Counted from the first letter of the stretch, positions 53,993-62,811 are shown. The stretch is DNA of 64,000 bases from a bacterium (GCA_021850865.1 JAJZKN010000001.1:94834-158833); one strand, 5' to 3'. The notes: generated by a model from the sequence alone, not told the origin. Numbers and translations are program-made.

Positions 53993-54535
53993 TTAAACAG
54001 TCCCGGTATTGACGAGTTCCGGCTTGGTAACAATACGTGTTATATATGGCACGATACCTTTCCGGGATGTCCTGATGGCTACACCCTTGGTATTGTGCAC
54101 CAACGGACATGGTCCATACCAAAGTTCCGCCTTGATTATTGCCCGCAAACCAGCGCCATTTCGAATGTTGGCACTGGCCGAAAGCTCAAAGCCACGAAAC
54201 TGCTCAATGGTCGTAGCGCTTAACTCGCTTTTACGCTTAGAGGCGCTGCCCGAGCCGCTTGTGAAGCTTGTGCCTCTTTGTCTTGCGTCAAGCAATCTTT
54301 CATAAGGTTTAGGCATCACAGTTAATTCAACGCCGTTAATTGAGCCGTTATACGCCGCAGGGCGAATAAGATCTTTTAATGGCGCCCGACCCAGCCATCT
54401 TAATTGCTCGCTAGTGGTCGGGTAGGGCTCAATAACAGCAGCCGCCAGATCCTCAAAAACGGCAAGTTAAGCCAACCCGGTCAGCTTAATGACTGAGCCG
54501 GGCGGTAAATCGCCCAGGGGAAGAGACGCATCCAT
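53993..54535 (-). pseudogene. ORF interrupted by an in-frame TAA
   Basis: Reading the minus strand from ATG 54535 gives MDASLPLGDLPPGSVIKLTGLA, then TAA (54469-54467), then continues in the same frame with LAVFEDLAAAVIEPYPTTSEQLRWLGRAPLKDLIRPAAYNG and on into the track ORF (53993-54319) to its stop. Without the stop it would be 180 residues. Protein-like sequence lies on both sides, and no good start codon follows the stop until GTG/ATG near 54319. A nonsense mutation, a sequencing error or readthrough would all explain it. Family unrecognised. Confidence 0.55.
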
Positions 54536-54672
54536 ATAGTTGTGTTATAAACCAGATTTACCTATTATGTCAATTTTAAGTATTAGTATTACTCAGCTTT
54601 ATGGTTTCAACCAATCCAAAATAAACTAGCCGGAAACTGGTTGTACCCATAATATTGTCCCGAACGAATCTT

Positions 54673-55266
54673 CTAGTGCCGTGAGATTTTCGCAGTAACA
54701 GTTTTGAGGGGAGAGCTTAGTATAATAATTACGTAGGCAACTGCGAGAAAAGAAGCAGCAAAGTAAACTAAACTGGCCGATCCGGCGGAAGTGCCAAGAC
54801 TCACCTCAGACAACTCCATCAAGGTGAAAACTATCAGGAATAAATACCAAAGGTTGCGACGCTTAAATTGACCGCCGGAAATCCGGTAAATAATCAAAGC
54901 TATTAAGCTTACTAAAAATATGTAACCGGCATTTAATAAACTGCTCTCGTTAAATGGCAAAAAATAATAATCGTGGTAAATCTTTAGAGTTTTGCAGGTT
55001 AAACCTGATTGCTGTACGCTGGCCGCAAAGGGAAAGCCAATTTTGCCTGTTTTTTGGGGCAAGATCAGTCTTGGAACGACTTTTGCCACCGGTTTAAACC
55101 CACAATTAATAACTAGCGGATGAGCTATTTGATAACTAACAAAGTCTGCTAATGGTTGTTTTAAACTATAGTTCGGCCCGATTATGATAAAAAAATTGGA
55201 GATGATGAATTGGACCAATACCAAGGAATAAATAATTACTACTATTGCCGGCAGGCGGCGCTTCAT
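54673..55266 (-). CDS. Five-TM membrane protein, unknown
   Basis: 197 residues with a first segment (IVVIIYSLVLVQFIISNFFIIIG), an exported loop of about 70 residues with two Cys (INCGF, LTCKTL) and four further membrane segments (AGYIFLVSLIALIIYRI, LWYLFLIVFTLMELSEV, ASLVYFAASFLAVAYVIIIL). No family recognised. It lies in a gene-poor patch. Confidence 0.6.
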   Translation of the reverse strand: MKRRLPAIVVIIYSLVLVQFIISNFFIIIGPNYSLKQPLADFVSYQIAHPLVINCGFKPVAKVVPRLILPQKTGKIGFPFAASVQQSGLTCKTLKIYHDYYFLPFNESSLLNAGYIFLVSLIALIIYRISGGQFKRRNLWYLFLIVFTLMELSEVSLGTSAGSASLVYFAASFLAVAYVIIILSSPLKTVTAKISRH

Positions 55267-55796
55267 ATGCCTATGTTAGCACGCCGTTTCGAAGAGTAAG
55301 CTGTAAGGCAAAGATAGTAAAACAAACGAGGAAAAACGCGGCACTGACCACATCGCCCGAACAAGATAGGTTGCAGCTAATTAATAAACACTGTCGCTAT
55401 GCGCGGTACATTAAGATTTTTAGCTATCTACATAAGTTAATAATTTCGGCCACCGTAAGCAACCCAGCCATGGGAGACGACATAAAGGTGGAGTTAGACA
55501 AAGTAAAGGTTTAATTTCTGGAAGCTGGACCCATAAAACTTTGTTACGTTTTTAAAATTACACTCCGCGGAGCAAATTGAGGTCGATTCTGGCAAAAACT
55601 TCACATTCGCAAAATTAGCCGGATTTACTTCTTAGAGACTGAACTAGAAACCATAAAAGTGACAAAAAGGTGTTAGTGGTGATCCCCGCTACACTCGAAT
55701 TGGAAGGTTATTTGCGCAGAAATTATTAGGTGGCACAACGAGTTAATAGCTATTAAGCATCTTATCTTAAGTTAGCCAACATTAAAGAAGTATTTT
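55267..55796. other. Intergenic stretch of 530 bases, nothing supported
   Basis: The only track ORF (55245-55514) overlaps the previous gene antisense and reads as noise. The stretch looks AT-rich and free of tRNA or terminator structure that I can recognise. Confidence 0.4.
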
Positions 55797-56210
55797 TTAG
55801 TTTGAGATAGTAGGATAAACCAAATATTCTGCTCTGCCAGGCAAACTCGGCCTAAAACCCGATCTAGCTTTAGCAATATCACTGCCGCCTGTAAGGTTTA
55901 TCCATGGATCCATCCAGCCCCCTGAAGTCTTTGTAAGGAAATGCCCATAAGGTAATTGTTTAGAGCGTTCGACAAAGACTATATCTCCAGGTTTAAAATC
56001 TCTGCCCGTTTCGGTTTCTGGAAGTTGCATCCAGGCATACTTAAGTCCGTTTTTGCCCAACAATTCTACTAACTCTGGGCAATAAAATCCTATAGTATTC
56101 AGCTGCTCATCACTTATTGCTTCTGTAAACTGCTCGTAGGGAACTCCCGTAACAAATGAAACACAAGCTAGCCCACAGGCCATATCGTGCTTTTGAGTTA
56201 CGCTATCCAT
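55797..56210 (-). CDS. Stand-alone C39-like cysteine peptidase
   Basis: 137 residues, nearly only the papain-like domain: QKHDMACGLACVSFVTG (oxyanion Gln and catalytic Cys), then GDIVFVERSKQLPYGHFLTKTSGGWMDPW (His and Asp). This is the C39/BtrH-like layout. No signal peptide, so cytoplasmic, and no ABC exporter beside it as in bacteriocin processing. Role unknown; possibilities include a toxin, an immunity factor or a peptide-processing enzyme. Confidence 0.7.
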   Translation of the reverse strand: MDSVTQKHDMACGLACVSFVTGVPYEQFTEAISDEQLNTIGFYCPELVELLGKNGLKYAWMQLPETETGRDFKPGDIVFVERSKQLPYGHFLTKTSGGWMDPWINLTGGSDIAKARSGFRPSLPGRAEYLVYPTISN

Positions 56211-56285
56211 AGCCTTAAGACTAACTATTAAATTTATTGGGTCAAGAACTACTTGTTCTCAAAGAGTAGTCGACAATCAATATGC

Positions 56286-56315
56286 TTGACGTAGCGTACT
56301 AACAAGTAGTACGAT
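56286..56315 (+). promoter_or_regulatory. Promoter with operator palindrome for the toxin-antitoxin pair
   Basis: TTGACG (56286-56291) and TACGAT (56310-56315) are 18 bp apart. Between and over them CGTACT-aacaagt-AGTACG (56295-56313) is a perfect 6-bp inverted repeat, a natural site for autorepression by the antitoxin. A second palindrome, TTGTACAA, lies at 56334-56341. Confidence 0.5.
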
Positions 56316-56354
56316 TGTATTGTAATATTAAATTGTACAACTAGGGGTAGGCTT

Positions 56355-56597
56355 ATGGGTACTAAAACACTAACAGCTTCACAACTCAGAAATGGTCTTG
56401 CTGATGCCTTAGATTCAGTAAGCGGTGACGAGATAATTATCGTTACTCGTCGGGGCAAAAAAGAGCGAGCAATCGTAGATTTAGATAAGCTAGAGGATTT
56501 ATTGGCAGTTAGCGACCCTCAGTATTTAAAAACCATCAAGGAAGCTAGGGATAGCAAGGAATATTTCAGCCACGAAGAGGTCTTTGGAGCAATATAA
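56355..56597 (+). CDS. Phd/YefM-family antitoxin
   Basis: 80 residues with ribosome site AGGGGTAGG. The N-terminal DNA-binding fold LTASQLRNGLADALDSVSGDEIIIVTRRGKKERAIVDLDKLEDLL is characteristic of Phd/YefM. The C-terminal tail (EARDSKEYFSHEEVFGAI) would wrap the toxin. It represses its own promoter in relatives. The toxin follows after 11 bp. Confidence 0.9.
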   Translation: MGTKTLTASQLRNGLADALDSVSGDEIIIVTRRGKKERAIVDLDKLEDLLAVSDPQYLKTIKEARDSKEYFSHEEVFGAI

Positions 56598-56608
56598 TAA
56601 CTAGACAT

Positions 56609-56860
56609 ATGCTGCTTTATAAAAAGCCAGCAGTTAAATCAATAGGCAAATTACCGCCTCACATCAAGAAAAGAATTAAGGCAAAGCTTGAGCGGTTTAT
56701 TGAACAAGAAGATCCACTTGGTTTCGCAGAGCACTTAACTAAGCCTGCCGACGCGCAATACAGATATAGAGTAGGGGTCTACCGCATATTGTTTGATGTT
56801 GAGGGTGACAATATAGTTATCTTATATGTTCAGCATAGAAGTGAAGTTTACAGTAGATAG
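56609..56860 (+). CDS. RelE/ParE-superfamily toxin
   Basis: 83 residues. KSIGKLPPHIKKRIKAKLERFIEQEDP and YRYRVGVYRILFDVEGDNIVILYVQHRSEVY are the RelE-fold helices and strands, ending with a positive, aromatic face as in mRNA-cleaving members. It is likely a translation-dependent mRNA interferase, but ParE-type gyrase action cannot be excluded. Forms a type II pair with the upstream antitoxin. Confidence 0.9.
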   Translation: MLLYKKPAVKSIGKLPPHIKKRIKAKLERFIEQEDPLGFAEHLTKPADAQYRYRVGVYRILFDVEGDNIVILYVQHRSEVYSR

Positions 56861-57058
56861 CAAGATTTAATGTTCTCATGAGTATCTAGACGCTGCAAGC
56901 TTTAGAAGTCAATTTAACAGATACATTCTACAAAATAAGTCTTGTATGCGCTGTTTAACACTACTGGCGCAAATTGAGCCTTTAGAACCATAGGGTTTAA
57001 CAACCTTTATAGATATGGATTACAGAAAATTAAGTAATTTCAACGAACAATTCTCTCA

Positions 57059-57135
57059 TGGTGACCCCTGCGGGATTCGAACCCGCGATTGCCGGACTGA
57101 GAACCCGGAGTCCTGGACCGCTAGACGAAGGGGCC
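57059..57135 (-). tRNA. tRNA-Glu(CTC)
   Basis: The minus strand starts GGCCCCTTCGTCTAGCGG and ends with encoded CCA. Anticodon stem CCGGG/TCCGG (one G-T pair) encloses TTCTCAG, giving CTC. The T-arm GCGGGTTCGAATCCCGC is regular. It marks the right edge of the accessory patch at 54-57 kb. Confidence 0.93.
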
Positions 57136-57242
57136 GATATAGTTCCAATTTCGAATCTTAGCATATCTGTTTAGAAGCGTCTATAACCCCTTGCGTACTA
57201 ACGGGTAAACTGGGATAATGGAAAAAGTAGAAAATAATAAAA

Positions 57243-58598
57243 ATGAACATAGAAACATTAATCAATATTGTGCTTGGGATTATTGTTGTAGTTTTAGGGA
57301 TACTGCTGACTTTAAAAATCCGTGGCAGCAAAGACAGGGTTCACAGTCAAAAACCCGGAATTAATTTGGAAACCAATTTGCGCGACGAGCGACTGAAGTC
57401 CGGTATAATCCTTAACGCAATTGAGGACGGAGTCGTCTTGATCGACCGGGATGGTGCCATTCAGCTGTTTAATCCGGGCGCGGCCGTAATTACCGGGTGG
57501 TCTGAGGATGAAGCCAGAAAACTTGAATATAAATCAGTTATCAAGCTGGTGAATGACAGGGGCGAACCATATAGTGTTGACTTGAATCCATTAGATAAAA
57601 TCTTCGCCAGTCCATCAACCACCATAAGAGACAACAATGCCAACCTACTGACCAGAAACGGCAAAATCATTCCCTTATCGATCAGCGTATCGCCGCTTTT
57701 TGATGATAAAAAAATCTTCAACGGAGCAGTGGCTATTATCCGTGATGTCACCAAGGAACGAATCGAGGAAAAACAGCGTTCAGAATTTATCAGTACTGCC
57801 AGCCACGAAATGCGCACACCCGTGGCAGCCATTGAGGGTTATCTGGCTCTAGCCCTAAACGATAAGGTCAGCACCATCGACAGCCGAGCCAGAGACTACC
57901 TGGAAAAGGCACATGATTCAACACAGCACTTGGGAAAACTGTTCCAGGATCTACTTACCTCCGCCAAAGCCGAAGACGGGAGACTGACTTCACACCCCAG
58001 GCTGATCGACCTTGGAGAATTTATGGAACAACTGAGTAACGACCTAAGGTTCATAGCTGACAAAAAGGGCCTGTCACTGGAGTTTAATATCGGCTCGAGT
58101 GATATTATCGACGCCACCCTAGGAGCCGGCGGCAGCCATAAAGTCATTAAACCCTTTTATTACATTAAGGTTGACCCGGACAGAATGCGCGAAGTTATTA
58201 CCAACCTCTTCGACAATGCCGTAAAATACACCGACCAAGGTAAGATAACCCTGGGACTAACCGGAGACAACCAGATAGCCCAGTTATACATCAAAGATAC
58301 CGGAGTCGGCATTCCGGCCGAGGATATTCCACACTTGTTTCAAAAGTTTTACCGGGTAGATAACTCAGCTACGCGGACGATTGGCGGGACCGGACTGGGA
58401 CTTTATATCTGCCGCAGGATCGTCGAACTCTATCAAGGAAGAATTTGGGTTGAAAGCAATATGGGAAAGGGTTCAACATTTTTTATCAATTTGCCTAGGT
58501 TAAGTACTGGTCAGGCGAAAATCGAACAGGAAAAAGAGTCGGTAACCGCTGCTGCCGGCAGCCAGTATACACCTACGCCATCACCCGTGTTACAATAA
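57243..58598 (+). CDS. Membrane-anchored PAS histidine kinase
   Basis: 451 residues. One N-terminal membrane segment (IETLINIVLGIIVVVLGILLTL) and a PAS domain (ILNAIEDGVVLIDRDGAIQLFNPGAAVITGWSEDEARKLEYKSV, then PAC-like IIRDVTKERIEEKQ). Phosphoacceptor FISTASHEMRTPVAAIEGYLALA (His near 190) and ATPase NLFDNAVKYTD and GTGLGLYICRRIVELYQG complete it. No extracytoplasmic loop, so it senses a cytoplasmic or membrane signal. Ends with a Pro/Thr tail. Receiver gene follows after 39 bp. Confidence 0.92.
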   Translation: MNIETLINIVLGIIVVVLGILLTLKIRGSKDRVHSQKPGINLETNLRDERLKSGIILNAIEDGVVLIDRDGAIQLFNPGAAVITGWSEDEARKLEYKSVIKLVNDRGEPYSVDLNPLDKIFASPSTTIRDNNANLLTRNGKIIPLSISVSPLFDDKKIFNGAVAIIRDVTKERIEEKQRSEFISTASHEMRTPVAAIEGYLALALNDKVSTIDSRARDYLEKAHDSTQHLGKLFQDLLTSAKAEDGRLTSHPRLIDLGEFMEQLSNDLRFIADKKGLSLEFNIGSSDIIDATLGAGGSHKVIKPFYYIKVDPDRMREVITNLFDNAVKYTDQGKITLGLTGDNQIAQLYIKDTGVGIPAEDIPHLFQKFYRVDNSATRTIGGTGLGLYICRRIVELYQGRIWVESNMGKGSTFFINLPRLSTGQAKIEQEKESVTAAAGSQYTPTPSPVLQ

Positions 58599-58637
58599 TA
58601 TAAATGAGCTTAAGCTTAAGGATTCGAAGTAATATAT

Positions 58638-60086
58638 ATGCCTAAAGTACTCCTCGTAGAAGACGACAATAACTTACGCGAAATATATGAGGCCAGGCTT
58701 CAGGCAGAAGGTTACACTATTGTTTCAGCCAAAGACGGTGAAGAAGCCTTGGTGGTAGCCAAAGAAGAAAGTCCTGATCTGATTATATCCGACGTCATGA
58801 TGCCTAAAATCAGCGGTTTCGAAATGCTGGATATTCTACGCAATACACCCGGAATGAAGGAAACCAAAGTCATTATGCTGACCGCTCTGGGCCAGGCAGA
58901 AGATCAGACCCGAGCCAACAAGCTGGGAGCCGATCGTTACTTAGTTAAGTCACAGGTTACTCTGGAAGATATTGTCCGGGTATCACATGAACTGCTTGGA
59001 GACGATAGCCAGGAGCCGGCAACAGAAGAAAATACTGCAGAGACAGCATTGTCTGGTGCGTCACCGCAAGCAATACTGTCAGAGACTCCCGTTACACCAG
59101 CACCAAGCGTCCAGCCCCAACCGTCCGTTCCGGCTCCAGAGCCCGCACTGACCGACCTACCTCAACCGCCAATCCAACCGGTTACTCCAGTTATGCCAGC
59201 ATCGACGAATCCGGTCGCAGATAATTCTCCTGCCGCAACCGCAGACCCGGTAAACAGCACCCTCTTGGCAACAGCGCAAGCCGCTGCCGCACCAAGCGTC
59301 CAGCCCCAACCGGTTACTCCAGTTATGCCGCCGGCAGAAGTACCAATAACGATGGCTGGCCAACAGCAGCCATTTGAACCAGTTAAATCCGGTTCTGAAA
59401 CAGATTTACCGGGAGTTAGTTACGCCAATTCCGGACCAGTTACGCCCAATATCTCGGACGTAACGTCACCGCCAGTTGCCGCTTCCGCTACTATTCCGAC
59501 CGTGCAGCAAAACACACCTCCGGCCAGCGCCGGTTTGCCGAGTGAAATATCGATCAACGCCGACGGCATTCTAGTACCGACCGAAGCGGAAGAATCGGCG
59601 ACTATGGATAAGCGTATCAATGACTTTTTGAACAATACTCCGAATACCGTTCCCGCAGTAACACAGGCGACAACCACTTCAAATAACACGAATGTCGCCA
59701 ATCAAACAGCAAATGATCAGACATTAGCTCAAGCGGTAAATAATCTGATGTCCGGTAACGACCCTTCCGATGATACTTCAATGCCCGGGGGAATAGTTCA
59801 GCCTGAACCAACCGCCGCTACCGCCACTACAGTAGACCCGAATATCGTATCGCCCTCTGACATTAACCAGAACAAAGTACCGCAGCCAGTTTCTAACTCA
59901 TCAATAATAAGCGGCAAGAAGATTATTCAGCCTCCCGCACCACAACCACAAAAGAACATTGAGCTGCTAGCTGCTCAAGAAGAGGCCGCCGAAAATTATA
60001 CCCAGACCAGTAACACCAACCCCTATCAGGAAGAGTCCAGTAGCGGCCCCAATAATCCTATCGACCCGAACAGCATAGCCTTATAA
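58638..60086 (+). CDS. Response regulator receiver with long disordered tail
   Basis: 482 residues. The first 125 form a complete receiver (LLVEDDNNL acidic pocket, LIISDVMMPKISG with Asp near 52, MLTAL switch, YLVK Lys). The remaining 350 residues are Pro/Ala/Thr/Gln/Asn-rich low complexity (PSVQPQPSVPAPEPALTDLPQPP), with no recognisable DNA-binding or enzymatic output. Two 24-base sequences occur twice inside the tail. It must signal by protein interaction. Partner kinase is upstream. Confidence 0.85.
   Translation: MPKVLLVEDDNNLREIYEARLQAEGYTIVSAKDGEEALVVAKEESPDLIISDVMMPKISGFEMLDILRNTPGMKETKVIMLTALGQAEDQTRANKLGADRYLVKSQVTLEDIVRVSHELLGDDSQEPATEENTAETALSGASPQAILSETPVTPAPSVQPQPSVPAPEPALTDLPQPPIQPVTPVMPASTNPVADNSPAATADPVNSTLLATAQAAAAPSVQPQPVTPVMPPAEVPITMAGQQQPFEPVKSGSETDLPGVSYANSGPVTPNISDVTSPPVAASATIPTVQQNTPPASAGLPSEISINADGILVPTEAEESATMDKRINDFLNNTPNTVPAVTQATTTSNNTNVANQTANDQTLAQAVNNLMSGNDPSDDTSMPGGIVQPEPTAATATTVDPNIVSPSDINQNKVPQPVSNSSIISGKKIIQPPAPQPQKNIELLAAQEEAAENYTQTSNTNPYQEESSSGPNNPIDPNSIAL
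59100..59123 (+). repeat. 24-bp direct repeat A, copy 1
   Basis: GCACCAAGCGTCCAGCCCCA... recurs perfectly at 59289-59312 inside the same low-complexity coding region. Confidence 0.7.
59174..59197 (+). repeat. 24-bp direct repeat B, copy 1
   Basis: CCAACCGGTTACTCCAGTTA... recurs perfectly at 59306-59329, where it is fused to the second copy of repeat A. Confidence 0.7.
59289..59329 (+). repeat. Fused second copies of repeats A and B
   Basis: Repeat A (59289-59312) and repeat B (59306-59329) overlap here by seven bases, whereas upstream they are 50 bp apart. This points to a deletion after duplication. Confidence 0.65.
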
Positions 60087-60087
60087 T
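60082..60087 (+). promoter_or_regulatory. -10 for leaderless message of the pseudouridine synthase
   Basis: Perfect TATAAT overlapping the stop of the receiver gene and ending 6 nt before the ATG at 60094, so +1 is the start codon. Confidence 0.55.
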
Positions 60088-60093
60088 TTAGGC

Positions 60094-60780
60094 ATGCGAA
60101 TTAATGCGTATATCGCTAATGCAACCGGTCTCAGCCGGCGGCAAGCTGAGGGATTAATTAAATCGGGTGCCGTATCGGTTAATGGTGTTCAGGCTGAGCT
60201 TTGGTATCAGGTATCAACGGATGATCTAGTTGAGCTTAATCATCACAAAGTATTCATAAAAGCTCCGGCTATTATAATGCTCAATAAACCGGCCGGCTAT
60301 GTGGTTAGCCGAAATCCCCAGGGCGCAAACTCTATATATGATCTGCTGCCCAAAGATCTACACAATCTTAAGCCCGTTGGCCGTTTGGACAAGGAGTCAA
60401 CCGGACTGCTACTACTGACTAACGACGGCAAGCTGGCGCAAGAGCTAACCCATCCATCATTCGATAAAGTCAAGGTCTACCGGATAATCCTTGACCGCCC
60501 GCTCAAAAAAGAGGATGAGCAAACAATCGCTAAAGGTATTCGGGTAGAGAACTACCTAAGTAAACTGGAGATAACAGACTGCTCATCAGACCGACGACTA
60601 TTAAGTGTTAATCTTACCCAGGGTAAAAACCGCCAAATCCGTAAAACATTTGCCAAACTCGGCTATCAAGTCCTAGAACTTCATCGGCTCAAATTCGCCA
60701 GCTTCAGTATCGGTAATCTTAAACCAGGGGAGTTCCGGCATTTGTCAGACGGAAACATTAAAAAACCGGTTTTTAAATAA
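60094..60780 (+). CDS. rRNA pseudouridine synthase, RsuA/RluB family
   Basis: 228 residues. An S4 RNA-binding domain (INAYIANATGLSRRQAEGLIKSGAVSVNG) precedes the catalytic domain: MLNKPAGYVVSRN, PVGRLDKESTGLLLLTNDG (catalytic Asp) and LTQGKNRQIRKTFAKLGYQVLELHRLKFA. It isomerises a specific uridine in 16S or 23S rRNA. RsuA versus RluB cannot be told apart by eye. It stands 20 bp before der. Confidence 0.92.
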   Translation: MRINAYIANATGLSRRQAEGLIKSGAVSVNGVQAELWYQVSTDDLVELNHHKVFIKAPAIIMLNKPAGYVVSRNPQGANSIYDLLPKDLHNLKPVGRLDKESTGLLLLTNDGKLAQELTHPSFDKVKVYRIILDRPLKKEDEQTIAKGIRVENYLSKLEITDCSSDRRLLSVNLTQGKNRQIRKTFAKLGYQVLELHRLKFASFSIGNLKPGEFRHLSDGNIKKPVFK

Positions 60781-60800
60781 TATCCTATACAATATCTTTT

Positions 60801-62168
60801 ATGACCAATAAATTACCTATCGTAGCTATCGTCGGCCGAGCAAATGTCGGTAAGTCAAGTCTTTTTAATGCCATACTAAGACGCCGGGAGGCAATTGTCG
60901 CTAAAGAAGCCGGTACCACCCGAGATAACGTGACGGCACTAACTAGCTATAACCGGCAAAGTTTTTGGATCGTCGACACTGCCGGAATTAAAGATCCAGA
61001 AGACGAATTCGAAGCCTCCATTCAATCTCAAATCAAACAAGCAAGCGACAGTGCAGATGTAATTGCCGTAGTCATTGAGGCCGATGTTCCAATTAACGAC
61101 GAGGACCGTCGAGTTGCGACTATGGCTTTGAAAAGCCTAAAGCCAGTAGTACTGGTAGTTAATAAAATGGATAAGACCAAGGGTCGATTCGAGTATGACT
61201 ATACAAGACTAGGCATTACTGACATTATTCCGACGAGCGTAACTCAAAACCAAGGCATTCAGGATCTGCTTAGACAAGTCACTAAGAAAATGTCCAAGGT
61301 GCCCATTAAGCCTCAACCAGCCAAGCTAAAAATAGCTTTGTTGGGGCGCCCGAATGTTGGAAAATCAAGTCTATTCAATAATTTATTACAAAAACAGCAA
61401 GCATTGGTTGCTTCTCGAGCCGGTACCACCAGAGACGTCAACCGGGGCATCGTCAGGTACAAGAATCAGGATATTGAACTAATGGATACCGCTGGCATCC
61501 GACGACCCGGAAGAATCGAAAAGGGCATTGAACAATTCAGCATTTTACGAACTCTCACCGCCATTGAAGAAGCGGATATCTGTTTGGTGCTGATTGATGC
61601 AAGTGAGCCCGATGTCGCCCTGGATCAAAAAATCGCCGGCATGGTAAAAGAAGCCGGCAGAGGTCTGGTGTTAGTGGTCAGCAAATGGGATAGCCTGGCG
61701 GAAGATGAAGATGAGCTGAACAGCTTACTGAAGCAGCTTGGAACAAACTACGACTTTGTATATTGGGCACCGCTAGTGGTCACTTCAGCTATCACCGGCC
61801 AAAACGTGAGTAAAATATACGAACTGGCCCAAAACATCAACCAAGAACGAAGCCAAAAGATTCCAACGCCGCGCTTAAACAACTGGCTTGGCCACGTCGT
61901 TCGTGCCCATCCACCGGCGGGACTAAAAAACCGCAACCCGAAACTTAATTACATGGTTCAGGAAACGGACAACTCCATACCGGCGTTTAAAATATTCGGC
62001 AGCCAAACGAGCTATATACACTGGAGCTACCGCCGTTATTTGGAGCGAAAACTGCGTGAAGAATTTGGTTACTTTGGTAATCCAATCCAATTATGGTTCA
62101 TTGAAAAACATCAAGCCCATAAAAATGGAGAGCGTCCGGTAGCAACAACCGAAGGGGCAGACTCCTAA
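60801..62168 (+). CDS. der: Ribosome-assembly GTPase Der (EngA)
   Basis: 455 residues with the diagnostic tandem GTPase domains: GRANVGKSSLFNAILRR (near 10) and GRPNVGKSSLFNNLLQKQ (near 182), each followed by DTAGI and NKMD/SKWD motifs. The C-terminal KH-like domain follows. It works in 50S subunit maturation. TACAAT ends 7 nt before the ATG, again suggesting a leaderless start, although readthrough from the upstream gene is also possible. pth begins 1 bp after the stop. Confidence 0.95.
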   Translation: MTNKLPIVAIVGRANVGKSSLFNAILRRREAIVAKEAGTTRDNVTALTSYNRQSFWIVDTAGIKDPEDEFEASIQSQIKQASDSADVIAVVIEADVPINDEDRRVATMALKSLKPVVLVVNKMDKTKGRFEYDYTRLGITDIIPTSVTQNQGIQDLLRQVTKKMSKVPIKPQPAKLKIALLGRPNVGKSSLFNNLLQKQQALVASRAGTTRDVNRGIVRYKNQDIELMDTAGIRRPGRIEKGIEQFSILRTLTAIEEADICLVLIDASEPDVALDQKIAGMVKEAGRGLVLVVSKWDSLAEDEDELNSLLKQLGTNYDFVYWAPLVVTSAITGQNVSKIYELAQNINQERSQKIPTPRLNNWLGHVVRAHPPAGLKNRNPKLNYMVQETDNSIPAFKIFGSQTSYIHWSYRRYLERKLREEFGYFGNPIQLWFIEKHQAHKNGERPVATTEGADS

Positions 62169-62169
62169 T

Positions 62170-62811
62170 ATGCCTTGGCTACAGAAGCGGCCGCAGGTAG
62201 CCTTGCCGGCAAGTTATTTTACAGTAGGTCAAAATACGACTCTGCTGATTATCGGCTTAGGCAATCCCGGAAAAGAGTATCTGGAAACCAGACATAATAT
62301 CGGTTTTGAGTGTCTAGAGGCTTTCGTGGCAAAGCACGAAGAGATGTCCGGCTGGGTAGGTAAAAAGGATCTTAAATGCCTAATGTCCAACGGGCGGATC
62401 GGCGACACCACTTTAATCGCCGTTAAACCCGAAACTTATATGAACTTGAGTGGCGAAGCAATCGAACTAGTAATAAATTTTTATAAATTGCAATTGTCTC
62501 ATGTGTGCGTAATTCACGACGATCTAGACGTTGCGTTTGGCAATATTCGGACGAGATACGGCGGCGGCGCCGCCGGACATAACGGCATAAAATCAATATC
62601 GGAAAAGATCGGCGAAGACTACGGCAGAATAAGGGTCGGTATCGGACCGAAAAAACCAGAACAAATCGATCTGGCAGACTTCGTACTTCAAAAATTTAGC
62701 CCTGCCGAGCAGAAGCAAATTGCTAACCTTAAACGCGAAGCAACAGCCATACTCAGCGAGTTTGTCTTCAATAAGAACCTTGTAGCGGAAACCAGAAACT
62801 TTATCGTCTAA
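62170..62811 (+). CDS. pth: Peptidyl-tRNA hydrolase
   Basis: 213 residues. Family motifs LLIIGLGNPGKEYLETRHNIGFECL (catalytic His), KPETYMNLSGEAI, IHDDLDVAFGNIRTRYGGGAAGHNGIKSI and GRIRVGIGPKK. It frees stalled tRNAs from peptidyl-tRNA. About 27 residues before LLIIGLGNPG are extra compared with typical Pth, so an internal start is possible. Its stop codon overlaps the T-tract of the minus-strand terminator. Confidence 0.94.
   Translation: MPWLQKRPQVALPASYFTVGQNTTLLIIGLGNPGKEYLETRHNIGFECLEAFVAKHEEMSGWVGKKDLKCLMSNGRIGDTTLIAVKPETYMNLSGEAIELVINFYKLQLSHVCVIHDDLDVAFGNIRTRYGGGAAGHNGIKSISEKIGEDYGRIRVGIGPKKPEQIDLADFVLQKFSPAEQKQIANLKREATAILSEFVFNKNLVAETRNFIV

Noticed and set aside
53987-53998. GTTTAATTAAAC 12-bp palindrome
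   Set aside because: It lies exactly between convergent stop codons (TAG and TTA) in AT-rich DNA. Chance is likely and it has no T-tract or neighbour suggesting a function.
55245-55514. Plus-strand ORF of 89 codons
   Set aside because: Its 5' end is antisense to the five-TM gene and its sequence has no coherent protein character.
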